From Pontibacter aquaedesilientis (GTDB lineage: Bacteria > Bacteroidota > Bacteroidia > Cytophagales > Hymenobacteraceae): a stretch of 64,000 bases of DNA. The notes below the pieces were generated by a model. The model had not been told where the DNA came from. It made no database searches and worked only from the letters and a program-made list of their open reading frames with translations. Location of the stretch: the NCBI RefSeq assembly GCF_014773225.1, contig NZ_JACXAJ010000002.1, positions 310,001-374,000 on the forward strand. Direction: 5' to 3'. Position 1 is the stretch's first letter. Each line of letters opens with the position of its first letter. Both the position numbers and the translations under genes were made by a program. Positions 7,067 through 16,662 of this stretch are shown one piece after another.

Positions 7067-8959
7067 CTAGTACAAAATCCTGAATTTGATCGTAGCCGGT
7101 ACCTGCCTCATGTCTTCGATTACTTTCTTGTCATAAAGCTTATCGATATCCGTGATCACGTAGCCGATCTGTTCGTTGGTTTTGAGGTACTGACCCAGGA
7201 TGTTCACTTGGTTGCTGGCCAGCACGCTGTTGATGTTGGCAAGCACGCCCGGCACGTTCTGGTGAATGTGGATCAGGCGGTGCGCATTTTTGAGCTCCGG
7301 CAGCTGGATGTTCGGGAAGTTAACGCTTTGGTAGCTGTTGCCCGAGTTGATGTACTCCATGATGCGGCTCGGAACAAACGTGCCGATGTTTTCCTGCGCC
7401 TCCTCTGTGCTGCCTCCTATGTGCGGGGTCAGGATGACATTGGGCAAACCACGCAGTTCACTCACAAACTCCTCATTATTCGATGCAGGCTCATAAGGAT
7501 AAACATCCACCGCGGCGCCCCGTACCTTGCCCGACTTAATGGCTTCTACCAAGGCAGGTAAATCCACGATATGGCCACGGCTTAAGTTCAAAAATATAAC
7601 CCCGTCCTTCATGGCGGCGAATTCTTCCGCTCCGAACATACTTTTATTGCTGGTGCGTCCGTCCACGTGCAGACTCACAATGTCCGATATTTCGAGTAGC
7701 TGTTTCAGTGTTTCGCATTTACGGGCATTGCCAAGCTGCAGGCGTTCTATCACATCATAATAGTACACATCCATACCCAGCGCCTCGGCCAGTACCGACA
7801 GCTGGGCCCCAATGCTACCGTAACCAATTATACCTAATTTCTTATCGCGAACCTCCACGCTGCCAGTAGCTGACTTATCCCAAATGCCCTGGTGCATTTT
7901 AGTGCTCTTGTCCACCACATTGCGGCAAAGCATGATAATCTCGCCGATGGCCAGTTCCACCACGCTGCGGGTATTGCTGTAAGGCGCATTAAAAACGGCC
8001 ACACCCGCGTCGAGGCAGCTATTCAGGTCGATCTGGTTGGTGCCAATGCAGAAAGCGCCGATACACATCAGTTTGTTGGCATGCTCGAGCACCCGCTTGG
8101 TTACTTGGGTTTTGGAGCGTATACCTAGAACCGACACATTTTTAATCCGTTCACAAAGCTCGTCCTCACTTAAAGCACCCGACACCGTCTCGATCTGGTA
8201 GCCTTCCCGCTTGAATAACTCAATGGCTTTGGGGTGCACATTCTCCAGCAGCAGCACCCGAATGCGGTTTTTGGGGTAAGAAATGGCCATGGGCAGTTTG
8301 TGCTGGTACAGAAACTCATCCAGGCTCGGGGCCACATCGTCGGCTTTGGCTACCACACTGTCGCGCACGATGTTTTCGGTAAAGGCATAGAACTTATTGG
8401 CCAGTCCTGCTTCTTTTATTTCGTAGTCGGTATACCCATCACCCAACACATACACATCGCCTTCCAACGCGAGTTCTTCGAGCAGCTTTATCTTGCCCCG
8501 GTCCAGGCAAAGCAAATTCTCTTTATCAAAGCCGATGATGTTGCCTTGTTCATCGAACTTAAACGTGTTGGCATAAATGTTTTCTTCCTTAATGCCGTAC
8601 TCGGTTACGATGGGGGTGATGAACTCTTTGAAACCGCTGGACACGATCAGAATATTGTCAGCATAGGCTTGAAAGAACTCCTTGTTACGTTTAATGGAAT
8701 CCGAGACCCTGTTCTGCAAAAGCTGAATCAGCGGCTTCAGGTGGCGTCGGTTCGCTTTAAGGAGCGCCAAACGTTTGGACAAACCTTCTGTAAACGAACT
8801 TTTACCTTCCATGGCGCCGTTCGTCAAATCCCGGATCTGCTGCAATATAGCTGCTTTGTTCTCTTCTCCTTCGAGTGATATCTCGCCCAGTTCGTCAAGT
8901 GCCTCTACCTGTGTAAAAGTGCTGTCAAAGTCAATGATGTAGTACTTGTCTTTAGTCAT
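7067..8959 (-). CDS. Fused phosphoserine phosphatase - D-3-phosphoglycerate dehydrogenase
   Basis: This 630-residue bifunctional enzyme carries the first and last steps of serine synthesis. Residues about 1-215 are a HAD phosphatase of the SerB type, with motif I DFDSTFT (D10 and D12) and motif IV LGDGYTDYE. From about 232 follows a SerA-type dehydrogenase with a Rossmann GYGSIG motif, NLSRGHIVD segment and catalytic histidine in TPHIGGST. A C-terminal ACT-like domain (QNVPGVLANINSVLA) is the usual site of serine feedback inhibition. With the downstream SerC-like enzyme it completes 3-phosphoglycerate to serine. The two genes are 230 bases apart and may be cotranscribed. Confidence 0.92.
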   Translation of the reverse strand: MTKDKYYIIDFDSTFTQVEALDELGEISLEGEENKAAILQQIRDLTNGAMEGKSSFTEGLSKRLALLKANRRHLKPLIQLLQNRVSDSIKRNKEFFQAYADNILIVSSGFKEFITPIVTEYGIKEENIYANTFKFDEQGNIIGFDKENLLCLDRGKIKLLEELALEGDVYVLGDGYTDYEIKEAGLANKFYAFTENIVRDSVVAKADDVAPSLDEFLYQHKLPMAISYPKNRIRVLLLENVHPKAIELFKREGYQIETVSGALSEDELCERIKNVSVLGIRSKTQVTKRVLEHANKLMCIGAFCIGTNQIDLNSCLDAGVAVFNAPYSNTRSVVELAIGEIIMLCRNVVDKSTKMHQGIWDKSATGSVEVRDKKLGIIGYGSIGAQLSVLAEALGMDVYYYDVIERLQLGNARKCETLKQLLEISDIVSLHVDGRTSNKSMFGAEEFAAMKDGVIFLNLSRGHIVDLPALVEAIKSGKVRGAAVDVYPYEPASNNEEFVSELRGLPNVILTPHIGGSTEEAQENIGTFVPSRIMEYINSGNSYQSVNFPNIQLPELKNAHRLIHIHQNVPGVLANINSVLASNQVNILGQYLKTNEQIGYVITDIDKLYDKKVIEDMRQVPATIKFRILY

Positions 8960-8997
8960 AGTGGGTAGGGTAATGGGTTGAGTTCTGTTAAAATTTG

Positions 8998-9118
8998 CCC
9001 TCGCTCGCCTCTGGCGAGTATGGGCTATCTAGTGGCGTCCTGCCACTTTTGACGAAAGGCATTAACTGAAGCGGCCAGAGTCCGCACATCACTCACACTC
9101 GCCAGAGGCAAGCGAGAG
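8998..9118. repeat. Composite hairpin element (REP/MITE-like)
   Basis: Arms at 9000-9019 and 9097-9116 are inverted copies matching at 19 of 20 positions (CTCGCTCGCCTCTGGCGAGT). Each arm is itself partly palindromic (CTCGCC...GGCGAG), and an internal hairpin AGTGGC-GTCCT-GCCACT lies at 9031-9047. There is no ORF inside. It fills most of the 340-base spacer 8960-9299 with nothing else recognisable apart from the terminator at its right end. Confidence 0.7.
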
Positions 9119-9245
9119 CACTGTATTACGCTGGATGAAGATTCCCTCTTAAGAAGGTTATGCTAAAAATCTCCAGATATCTCCTTACGTCGAGATAGCA
9201 GTAGTGGGGTGATGGAATAACACACCAAAGTAAATATAAGGCATA

Positions 9246-9282
9246 AAAAAATCCGGCAACAGGTATAGCGGCCGGATTTTTC
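9246..9282 (-). terminator. Terminator after bshA
   Basis: AAAAATCCGGC/GCCGGATTTTT stem; on the minus strand it ends in a T-run 18 bases past the bshA stop. The loop contains a GGTATAG word. Confidence 0.88.
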
Positions 9283-9299
9283 AATTATTTGTTTCTGAA

Positions 9300-10448
9300 C
9301 TACAGTGAGTTGCCGGTTTCTGCCAGCTGTGTGTCTATGATGCGCTGGTAGAACTGCACGTACAGAGGCACAATCTTGTTAATATCGAAAACGTGGGCGC
9401 GGGCCAGAGCGTTTGCCTTAAAAGTTGGGAGGTTGGCATCGTCGAGGATGTACAGCGCGTTCTTTACCATATCATCCACATCGCCAACCTCACTCACGAA
9501 GCCAGTCACGCCATGCGTGTTCAACTCAGGTATACCGCCGGCATTGGTCGAGATAACCGGCACTTCACAGGCCATTGCCTCAAGGGCGGCCAGACCAAAG
9601 CTTTCTTTTTCCGACGGCATCAGGAACAGGTCGGCGATGGAGAGCACTTCCTCCACCGCTTCCAGCTTTCCTAAAAAGCGCACGTCGTTGCAGATCTTCA
9701 TCTCGCGGCACAGCTTTTCCATCTTAGGGCGTTCCGGGCCATCGCCCACCAGCAGGAGCTTGGAAGATATTTTCTCGCGCACCTTGGCAAAGATCCGAAT
9801 CACGTCCTCGACGCGCTTCACGCCCCGGAAATTGGAGGTATGCACCAGCAGCTTTTCATTGTTGGGGCTGATGGCGGCTCTGAAGTGCTCTTTCTTCTGG
9901 CGCTTGAACTTGTTCAGGTCAATAAAGTTCGGAATCACCTCAATCTCTTTCTCTATCTGGAAAAACTCGTAGGTCTCTGTGCGCAGGCTTTCCGATACGG
10001 CGGTTACACCATCCGATTGGTTAATGCTAAATGTCACTACCGGCTCGAACGATGCGTCTTTGCCTACCAATGTAATATCCGTGCCGTGGAGCGTTGTGAT
10101 GACAGGTATATAGATGCCCTTGGTGCGCAGGATCTGTTTGGCCATGTAGGCTGCCGAAGCGTGCGGAATGGCATAATGCACATGCAGCACATCCAGCTTC
10201 TCGAAGCGGGCAATGTCTACCATCTTGCTGGCCAGCGCCAGTTCGTAAGGCGGATATTGAAAAAGCGGGTATGACGGGATATATACTTCGTGGTAAAACA
10301 GGTTCTCGTTGAAAAAATCGAGGCGGGCCGGCTGGCTGTAGGTGATAAAATGCACCTGGTGGCCTTTGAGTGCCAATTCCTTGCCAAGCTCTGTGGCGAC
10401 CACACCGCTTCCCCCGAAGGTAGGGTAACAAACTATTCCGATTTTCAT
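9300..10448 (-). CDS. bshA: N-acetyl-alpha-D-glucosaminyl L-malate synthase
   Basis: This 382-residue GT4-family glycosyltransferase transfers GlcNAc from UDP-GlcNAc to L-malate, the first step in making bacillithiol, the low-molecular-weight thiol of Firmicutes and many Bacteroidota. BshA features are the N-terminal KIGIVCYPTFGGSG loop, HVHYAIPHA, the TLHGTDITLVG motif, and the nucleotide-sugar-binding EKESFGLAALEAMA (E-x7-E). Length matches the family. It lies 69 bases downstream of the GH3-serine hydrolase gene on the same strand, so cotranscription is likely. The other bsh genes are not in this window. Confidence 0.93.
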   Translation of the reverse strand: MKIGIVCYPTFGGSGVVATELGKELALKGHQVHFITYSQPARLDFFNENLFYHEVYIPSYPLFQYPPYELALASKMVDIARFEKLDVLHVHYAIPHASAAYMAKQILRTKGIYIPVITTLHGTDITLVGKDASFEPVVTFSINQSDGVTAVSESLRTETYEFFQIEKEIEVIPNFIDLNKFKRQKKEHFRAAISPNNEKLLVHTSNFRGVKRVEDVIRIFAKVREKISSKLLLVGDGPERPKMEKLCREMKICNDVRFLGKLEAVEEVLSIADLFLMPSEKESFGLAALEAMACEVPVISTNAGGIPELNTHGVTGFVSEVGDVDDMVKNALYILDDANLPTFKANALARAHVFDINKIVPLYVQFYQRIIDTQLAETGNSL

Positions 10449-10473
10449 GGTTCTTTGGGATAGGAAACAACAA

Positions 10474-10497
10474 GTGCAGCCCTATGCGGAGCTGCAC
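10474..10497 (-). other. Small hairpin between the GH3 gene and bshA
   Basis: GTGCAGC/GCTGCAC stem with a 10-base loop in the 69-base spacer. It lacks a clear T-run on either strand, so it may be a weak attenuator or mRNA-stability hairpin rather than a terminator. Confidence 0.4.
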
Positions 10498-10517
10498 CTG
10501 TAACAATCCAGTTTATG

Positions 10518-13469
10518 TTAAGTTTTTGGAACAATCGATTTATAGATCACATCGTGTATACGGGTACGGATGTTATACTTCACCAGTTTGGAGTTGCTGG
10601 CATCCGGGTATACCCTGTTGGACAGGAAGATGTAAATAAGCTGGTTTTCGGGATCTACCCAGGCGCCTGTACCTGTAAAGCCCGTGTGACCAAAAGTTGA
10701 CTGAGACGCCAGGTTGGAAGTCGGTCCGTTACCGTCCGGGTCAGGTTTGTCCCAGCCCAGACCGCGACGGCTGTTGCTGGACTGGCGCTTCGAAAACTCT
10801 GGCACCACCGGGGTGTTGAAATACTTGTGCCCGCCGTAGCTGCCATTCTGCAGGTTCATTTGCATCAGCACCGCCAGGTCGTTGGCATTAGAAAACAGAC
10901 CCGCATGGCCACCCACGCCACCCATCATGGCAGCACCTTGGTCATGCACCGTGCCCCAGATCAGGTTCTTACGGAAGTAATTATCGTCCTCGGTCGGTAC
11001 AATCACTTCGCGCTTGTGCTTCAGAAGTGGGTTGTAGGTCATTGTGCTCAAACCAAGCGGACCGTAGAAATTCTGATCCATGAACTCGTTCAGCGGCTGG
11101 TTAAGCAGACGTTCCGACATACGCTTGAGGATGTAGAAGCCCAGGTCACTGTATTGGTAATCGTAAGTTTTGGCAGTCTTCGGTTTTACCAATAGCGGTG
11201 AGCGCACAGTCCAGGCCCACAGGGAGTCTTCCATCGATTTGATGGAGTAGATGCCCGGCACCACTTCATTCGGGAATACATCAGTCTGGGCACTGGCGTA
11301 GAAGGTCTGGTTCAGTTGCAGCTTATCCAATGTTTTCTGCCAATGCGGTATACCTGCCCGCAAACCCGACTGGTGTGCCAGCACATCGCGGATTACCAGG
11401 TTGGCCTTGTTGGTGCCTTTCAACTCAGGGAGGTAGGTCGAAACCTTCTCGTCCAAGTTGATCTTGCCCTGGTCTTTCAGGAACATCACGGCCTGCAACG
11501 TAGCCGCCACTTTAGTGATGGACGCGATATCGTATACTGTGTTGTTGGTCACCGGCTTTTTCTTGTCGTAGGTATAGTGGCCGTACGATTTGTTGAAAAT
11601 CACAGTGCCGTTCTTTACCACCAGTACCTGTGCACCCGGCGTGGCGGCATAGGCGATGGCCTCAGTCGCAATGTTGTCGATCTGAGCCAAGGTCTTTGAG
11701 TCCATACCCACGCTTTCCGGTGAACCGTACTTCAGGCGACCAATGGCGGGAGTGGCTATACCTGTGCCTGCCTTCAGCGTAGCCGATGCCGTAACTGGCA
11801 GCTTGCCTTTAGCCGCACGGGCACCAAACAGTACCTGAGGCACCAGCGATTGCGAAGTCGGATTATCTTCATAGCCCGCCACCAGCCAATCACTCTTGTC
11901 GAAGAACTTGAGGCTGTAAGCATTGCCAAAAACAGCTACTACCACTTTCTTATTGGTGCGCTCCCGCAGAAACTGGATGAAGGCACGTGTGCCTATGCCA
12001 ATACCAAAATCTTTGAATGGTGTGCTATTCATGCCATGCACACTCACCACCACCACATCATGATCCTGTAGTTTAGGTATAAGCTTGGTGAAGGCAGAGT
12101 CTGGAGCGAAGCGGTCTTTAATGGTGAACTTGGTGACAGGGGCGTATTGGCCCATCGTTTGCTGAAAAACACTGTTAGGCCCTGTGCCAATGGCTATCGA
12201 TACAATACTGAGTGTGTCCAGGTTGCGGAAGGGGATCAGGTTGCCCTTGTTGCGGGCTACCGTTACGGCATGCTCGTAGAGTTGCTCCTGTACCACACTA
12301 CTCAGCGGACGATCCACCTCCTGCTGCAGGTTAACCAGCGATACCGGCTTGTAGTGGTTAAGCCCGGCCCAGTACTTGGCATGCAGGATTTTGCGCACAC
12401 GCTGGTCTATGTCTTCCTGCTTGAGTTGCTTGGCAGCGATGGCTTCGTTGATCTTGCGCACAGCGGTTGGCACGTCTTCCGGAAACAGCAGCACGTCGTT
12501 ACCGGCTATCAGAGCTTTCAGGTCCACCTCACCGGGCTTGTAGAAGCTGCTAACACCTTTCATGTTCAGGGCGTCGGTGAATACAAGTCCCTTGTACTTC
12601 ATTTTCTCTTTGAGGATGCCCGTCACTATGGGCTTGGAGAGTGTTGCCGCCTGATTTCTTGTCGAGTCGATTTTGGGCATATGCAGGTGCGCGACCATTA
12701 CGCCCATCACACCGGCCTCAAATGACTTATGGAAAGGGTATAGCTCCACCTCGGAGAGGCGCTTCATGTCATGGTTTACCACCGGCAGGGTCAGGTGCGA
12801 GTCGGTATCGGTGTCGCCATGGCCAGGGAAGTGCTTAGCAACGGCAATTACACCGTGGTCCTGCAGGCCTTTGATATAAGCTACACCGCGACGGGCCACT
12901 TCTTCTTTGGTTTCACCAAAGGAGCGGTTGCCAATTACCGGGTTGGCTGGGTTCACATTCACGTCCAGAACAGGCGAAAAACTCACATGCACACCCATAC
13001 GCTTCATTTTAAGCGCTATTTCGCGGCCCATCAGGTAGATATACTTGTCATCATCCAAAGCACCCAGCGTCATTTGCTTGGCGAAGTGCATGCTGCTGTC
13101 CAGGCGCATGTTCAGGCCCCATTCGGCGTCCAGTGCCACCAGCATCGGTACACGCGCTTTGCTCTGGAAACGGTTGGTCAACTGTGCCTGCCGCACCGGG
13201 CCGCCCTGCATGAACATCACGCCGCCAATGCCATAACGAGCCACCAAAGTGTCGATCTGGCGGAAATGCTTTTCGTCCTTGTTGGAGTAGGCGGCCACCA
13301 TAAACAGCTGACCAATACGCTGGTTAGGTGTCATGGATGTGAAGACACTATCTACCCAGCTTTGCTCTTTTGAGGCCACAATGATGCTGTCTGACGGGGT
13401 CAGCGACATCAGTGGTCCCATTCCGAGAAAGATAAGAATAAGTAACCCTAAGCTAAAACTCTTCAACAT
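10518..13469 (-). CDS. Glycoside hydrolase family 3 - serine hydrolase (beta-lactamase-like) fusion
   Basis: This 983-residue exported two-enzyme protein starts with a hydrophobic signal segment (about residues 4-22). Residues about 40-370 form a GH3 N-terminal domain of the NagZ type, with the KHFPGHGDT motif (212-220) and the nucleophile aspartate in FTDALNMKG (D299). A GH3 C-terminal-like region follows. From about residue 600 comes a class C beta-lactamase/DD-peptidase-like domain with an S-x-x-K (SITK) motif and a YSDLG motif. A role in trimming or recycling peptidoglycan in the periplasm is inferred. The fusion is known in Bacteroidota, commonly near bshA. Confidence 0.9.
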   Translation of the reverse strand: MLKSFSLGLLILIFLGMGPLMSLTPSDSIIVASKEQSWVDSVFTSMTPNQRIGQLFMVAAYSNKDEKHFRQIDTLVARYGIGGVMFMQGGPVRQAQLTNRFQSKARVPMLVALDAEWGLNMRLDSSMHFAKQMTLGALDDDKYIYLMGREIALKMKRMGVHVSFSPVLDVNVNPANPVIGNRSFGETKEEVARRGVAYIKGLQDHGVIAVAKHFPGHGDTDTDSHLTLPVVNHDMKRLSEVELYPFHKSFEAGVMGVMVAHLHMPKIDSTRNQAATLSKPIVTGILKEKMKYKGLVFTDALNMKGVSSFYKPGEVDLKALIAGNDVLLFPEDVPTAVRKINEAIAAKQLKQEDIDQRVRKILHAKYWAGLNHYKPVSLVNLQQEVDRPLSSVVQEQLYEHAVTVARNKGNLIPFRNLDTLSIVSIAIGTGPNSVFQQTMGQYAPVTKFTIKDRFAPDSAFTKLIPKLQDHDVVVVSVHGMNSTPFKDFGIGIGTRAFIQFLRERTNKKVVVAVFGNAYSLKFFDKSDWLVAGYEDNPTSQSLVPQVLFGARAAKGKLPVTASATLKAGTGIATPAIGRLKYGSPESVGMDSKTLAQIDNIATEAIAYAATPGAQVLVVKNGTVIFNKSYGHYTYDKKKPVTNNTVYDIASITKVAATLQAVMFLKDQGKINLDEKVSTYLPELKGTNKANLVIRDVLAHQSGLRAGIPHWQKTLDKLQLNQTFYASAQTDVFPNEVVPGIYSIKSMEDSLWAWTVRSPLLVKPKTAKTYDYQYSDLGFYILKRMSERLLNQPLNEFMDQNFYGPLGLSTMTYNPLLKHKREVIVPTEDDNYFRKNLIWGTVHDQGAAMMGGVGGHAGLFSNANDLAVLMQMNLQNGSYGGHKYFNTPVVPEFSKRQSSNSRRGLGWDKPDPDGNGPTSNLASQSTFGHTGFTGTGAWVDPENQLIYIFLSNRVYPDASNSKLVKYNIRTRIHDVIYKSIVPKT

Positions 13470-13828
13470 CCTGTACTGGTATTATTATATTGGAACAAGT
13501 CGAAATTAAGCCTATTTTTGCAGAAGGCGGTCCAAAAAACAGGAAAAATTATTTCTGGTCTTTTTGCCACTCTAGGCGGTATAGCAGACGGCTCTGTAGG
13601 TGCTAACGCCGCAAGAGCCTGGAGCTATATAGTTGTCTCTTGTTAAAATCAGAATCCAGACACACTCTAATTTTCGACCCATTTCGCAACCGGTCTGTAA
13701 ATTAGTAATAAATTTCGTTCTGAATAAGTTCTGTTTTGACAAAATAGTATATTCAAAAACCTAGCCGTTTTAATATATAGGGTGGGTTGAGGAGAGAAGA
13801 TACCACCAAATTGAATTAAAAATAGCGG
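13470..13828. other. Long spacer between GH3 gene and mutL
   Basis: 359 AT-rich bases between divergent genes. A possible plus-strand promoter is TTG at 13490-13492 and TATTTTTG at 13513-13520 (20-base spacing). That would give a leader of about 300 nucleotides before mutL or a small RNA. I see no ORF, tRNA or recognisable riboswitch in the leader, only one GGTATAG word near 13579. Confidence 0.4.
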
Positions 13829-15652
13829 ATGTCCGATATCATACACTTATTGCCCGATTACCTTGCCAACCAGATTGCCGCCGGCGAAGTGGTGCAGCGG
13901 CCTTCGTCGGTGGTGAAGGAACTGCTGGAGAATGCCATTGATGCCCGTGCCACGAGTGTGCAACTGATTGTGAAGGAGGCCGGAAAGCAGCTGGTGCAGG
14001 TAGTGGACAACGGGATCGGTATGTCGGAGACCGACGCCCGCATGTGTTTCGAACGGCACGCCACTTCCAAAATCAAATCCACAGAAGATCTGTTTCGGAT
14101 CCGGACCATGGGTTTCCGGGGCGAAGCTATGGCCTCGATCGGGGCGGTGGCGCAGGTAGAACTCAAAACCAAGCCGCATGGAGCCGAAACCGGTACCCGT
14201 TTGCTGATCGAAGGCTCTACTGTGGTTTCGCAAGAGCCGGCCGTTGTGCCTGCCGGTACCTCTATTGCTGTCAAGAACCTTTTTTATAACGTACCTGCCC
14301 GTCGCAACTTCCTGAAAACGAATGCGGTGGAAATGCGTCATATCTTGGACGAGTTTCAGCGGGTAGCGCTGGCTTACCCCGAAGTGGCTTTTACGCTGCA
14401 CCACAATGAGGTGGAGATTTTCACTTTGCCCGCCGGAAAGCTGAGCCAGCGCATAGTGGGCGTGTTTGGCAACAACTACAAAGAGCAGATGGCCGGCTGC
14501 GAAGAAGAAACACCCTTTATGAGTGTGCGCGGTTACATCGGCAAGCCTGAGTTTGCCAAGAAGACCCGAGGCGAGCAATTCTTCTTCGTGAACAACCGTT
14601 TCATCAAGAGCGGCTATCTTAACCACGCCGTCATGACGGCTTATGAAGGACTCTTGCCAAAAGACAGTCATCCGTTCTATGTGCTTTTCATCGACATCGA
14701 GCCGGAGCGGATCGACATTAACGTGCACCCAACCAAGACCGAGATCAAGTTCGAGGACGAGAAAACGGTATACGCCATTGTGCATGCCGCCGTGAAGAAA
14801 TCGCTGGGCACGCACAACATCGCGCCTTCACTCGATTTTCAGAGTGATGTGAATTTTGCACCACTGCAACCCATCCGCATGTCGCATGGGGGGGAGGGGT
14901 TTGAGAAAGAAGGCACCTTTCCGGGTTTTAAAGTGCCGAGCTCACCTAAGAAGGCCAGTGCCAACGGTTGGGAACAGCTTTACGAGCCGCTACGCGACGC
15001 AAAGCCAATGCAACAGGAAGAGCGGATCACATCGCCATCAGGTATGGGGCTGCTCGACGATACGTTTGCCACCCCGATGACCACGTCCAGCAAAACGTTG
15101 CAAGTGCATCAGAAGTACTTGCTGGTACAGGTAAAATCAGGGGTCATGATTATCGACCAACAGGCCGCGCAGGAGCGGATTCTGTATGAAAAGTACATGG
15201 CCTCGCTGCAGAAGAAGATGGTGACTTCGCAGGCGCTTCTTTTCCCGCAGACCATCGAGCTTTCGCCGGCCGATTCGGCTTTGGTGAAAGAGCTGCGAGC
15301 TGAGTTTCAGGAACTGGGCTTCCAGTTTGAGGACTTCGGCGGCAACACTATTATCCTGAACGCTATACCTGCCGATGTGCAGGCTGCCAACGAAAAAGAG
15401 CTGCTTGAAGAGCTGATTGAACAGTATAAAAACAATCTGGCCACGCTCAAGTTGGATAAGCGGGAGAACCTTGCGCGGGCCATGGCTAAGCGACTGGCCT
15501 CCAAGCTACAGCCACGCATGTCAGACCTGGAGATGAACTCCCTCGTAGACAAGCTGTTTGGATGCGAAGTGCCCAACTATACCCCCGGCGGACAGAAGAC
15601 GCTGGTCATCATGGAGCTCAATCAGCTACATGAGCTTTTCCTGAAGGGGTGA
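13829..15652 (+). CDS. mutL: DNA mismatch repair protein MutL
   Basis: This 607-residue GHKL ATPase couples MutS mismatch recognition to strand removal. N-terminal motifs are intact: NQIAAGEVVQRPSSVVKEL, ENAIDA, DNGIGM and RTMGFRGEA. A Ser/Pro-rich linker (about 340-415) precedes the C-terminal dimerisation domain. There the endonuclease motif DQHA-x2-E-x4-E is altered to DQQAAQERILYE, with His replaced by Gln, and the usual CPHGRP block reads TPGGQKT, so nicking activity is doubtful. Start ATG 13829 gives the family-typical N-terminus. Confidence 0.95.
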   Translation: MSDIIHLLPDYLANQIAAGEVVQRPSSVVKELLENAIDARATSVQLIVKEAGKQLVQVVDNGIGMSETDARMCFERHATSKIKSTEDLFRIRTMGFRGEAMASIGAVAQVELKTKPHGAETGTRLLIEGSTVVSQEPAVVPAGTSIAVKNLFYNVPARRNFLKTNAVEMRHILDEFQRVALAYPEVAFTLHHNEVEIFTLPAGKLSQRIVGVFGNNYKEQMAGCEEETPFMSVRGYIGKPEFAKKTRGEQFFFVNNRFIKSGYLNHAVMTAYEGLLPKDSHPFYVLFIDIEPERIDINVHPTKTEIKFEDEKTVYAIVHAAVKKSLGTHNIAPSLDFQSDVNFAPLQPIRMSHGGEGFEKEGTFPGFKVPSSPKKASANGWEQLYEPLRDAKPMQQEERITSPSGMGLLDDTFATPMTTSSKTLQVHQKYLLVQVKSGVMIIDQQAAQERILYEKYMASLQKKMVTSQALLFPQTIELSPADSALVKELRAEFQELGFQFEDFGGNTIILNAIPADVQAANEKELLEELIEQYKNNLATLKLDKRENLARAMAKRLASKLQPRMSDLEMNSLVDKLFGCEVPNYTPGGQKTLVIMELNQLHELFLKG

Positions 15653-15697
15653 TTTTAATTGTTAAATGGTTGATTGTTAAATTGTTGTATTAATTTG
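15650..15697. repeat. Word array at the mutL 3' end
   Basis: Starting at the TGA of mutL, words TTAATTGTTAAATGG, TTGATTGTTAAATTG and TTGTATTAATTTG follow one another. The same word type (GTTAAATTGTTAG) occurs at 33600-33616. Confidence 0.55.
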
Positions 15698-15767
15698 AGC
15701 TTTTGACAAGCTCAGGTATAGGTATTTGCAACAGGTATAGCAACCGACTCGAGAAAAAGAAGATAAG

Positions 15768-16544
15768 ATGTTCAACATAACCCCCATGGTCAGGAACCTC
15801 CTGATCATCAACGTGGTCGTATTTATTTTGCAGGGTAATGTGTTTGATTACCGGCAATTTGCCTTGCACCATTTCGGCTCCGACTACTTTCAGCCGATTC
15901 AGCTATTCACCCACATGTTTCTGCATGGCGGCTGGGCGCACCTTTTCAGCAACATGTTCAGCTTGTTTATCTTCGGTCCTTTATTGGAGCGGTTCTGGGG
16001 TTCGCAGCGCTTTCTGGCATTCTATCTGATTACGGGTTTGGGCGCCAGTATGCTCTACTCTGGTGTGCGGGCCTACGAATTGAATACGATTGAAAATGAG
16101 GCAGTGCAGTATATGGAGAATCCGACTCCTATTGGTTTCTACAACTTTATGGAATCGCACTATGCGGGCGGCTATGAGAAACGCTTTGCCATAGAATACC
16201 AGCGCAACCCAGATAGCGAAGAGTACATCGCAGAAAGCAAGAAAGCCGTTACAGCCATTTTCAATCAGGCCTATAACATGCCGATGCTGGGTGCTTCGGG
16301 GGCGGTATTTGGTATTTTGATGGCTTTTGGTATGCTCTTTCCGAATCTCGAGCTCTTCCTGTTATTCCTGCCCGTCCCCATCAAGGCCAAATATTTTGTG
16401 CTCCTGTACGGAGGGTATGAACTGTATTCGGGCTTCAACAGGGTGCCGGGCGACAACGTGGCGCACTTCGCGCACCTCGGTGGTATGCTGTTTGCGTATA
16501 TTCTCATAAAAATGTGGCAACGCAACGATTATCAGGATACGTAA
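15768..16544 (+). CDS. Rhomboid family intramembrane serine protease
   Basis: This 258-residue membrane protease cleaves substrates within the lipid bilayer with a Ser-His dyad. The catalytic serine is in MLGASGAVFG (S177) and the histidine in HFAHLGG (H236); the HxxxN-like segment HGGWAHLFSNM lies in helix 2. An unusual soluble insertion of about 75 residues (about 98-172, with charged EYQRNPDSEEYIAESKK) separates helices 3 and 4. It is immediately upstream of a second rhomboid gene on the same strand. Physiological substrates are unknown. Confidence 0.92.
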   Translation: MFNITPMVRNLLIINVVVFILQGNVFDYRQFALHHFGSDYFQPIQLFTHMFLHGGWAHLFSNMFSLFIFGPLLERFWGSQRFLAFYLITGLGASMLYSGVRAYELNTIENEAVQYMENPTPIGFYNFMESHYAGGYEKRFAIEYQRNPDSEEYIAESKKAVTAIFNQAYNMPMLGASGAVFGILMAFGMLFPNLELFLLFLPVPIKAKYFVLLYGGYELYSGFNRVPGDNVAHFAHLGGMLFAYILIKMWQRNDYQDT

Positions 16545-16662
16545 TAGTAAAGACAATTTGTAATAAGATAGCAAGGCGCAAAAGCCTTCCCGGATAGCAT
16601 CGCATTTCGCTAAAGCCAATTCCTGAAGCCTTTGTTCTGTCCTTTTTCAGCTAACAGGTATA

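Noticed and set aside
13847-14815. 322-codon open frame antisense to mutL
   Set aside because: It lies inside mutL, has no family motif, and its open state follows from the codon bias of the gene on the other strand.
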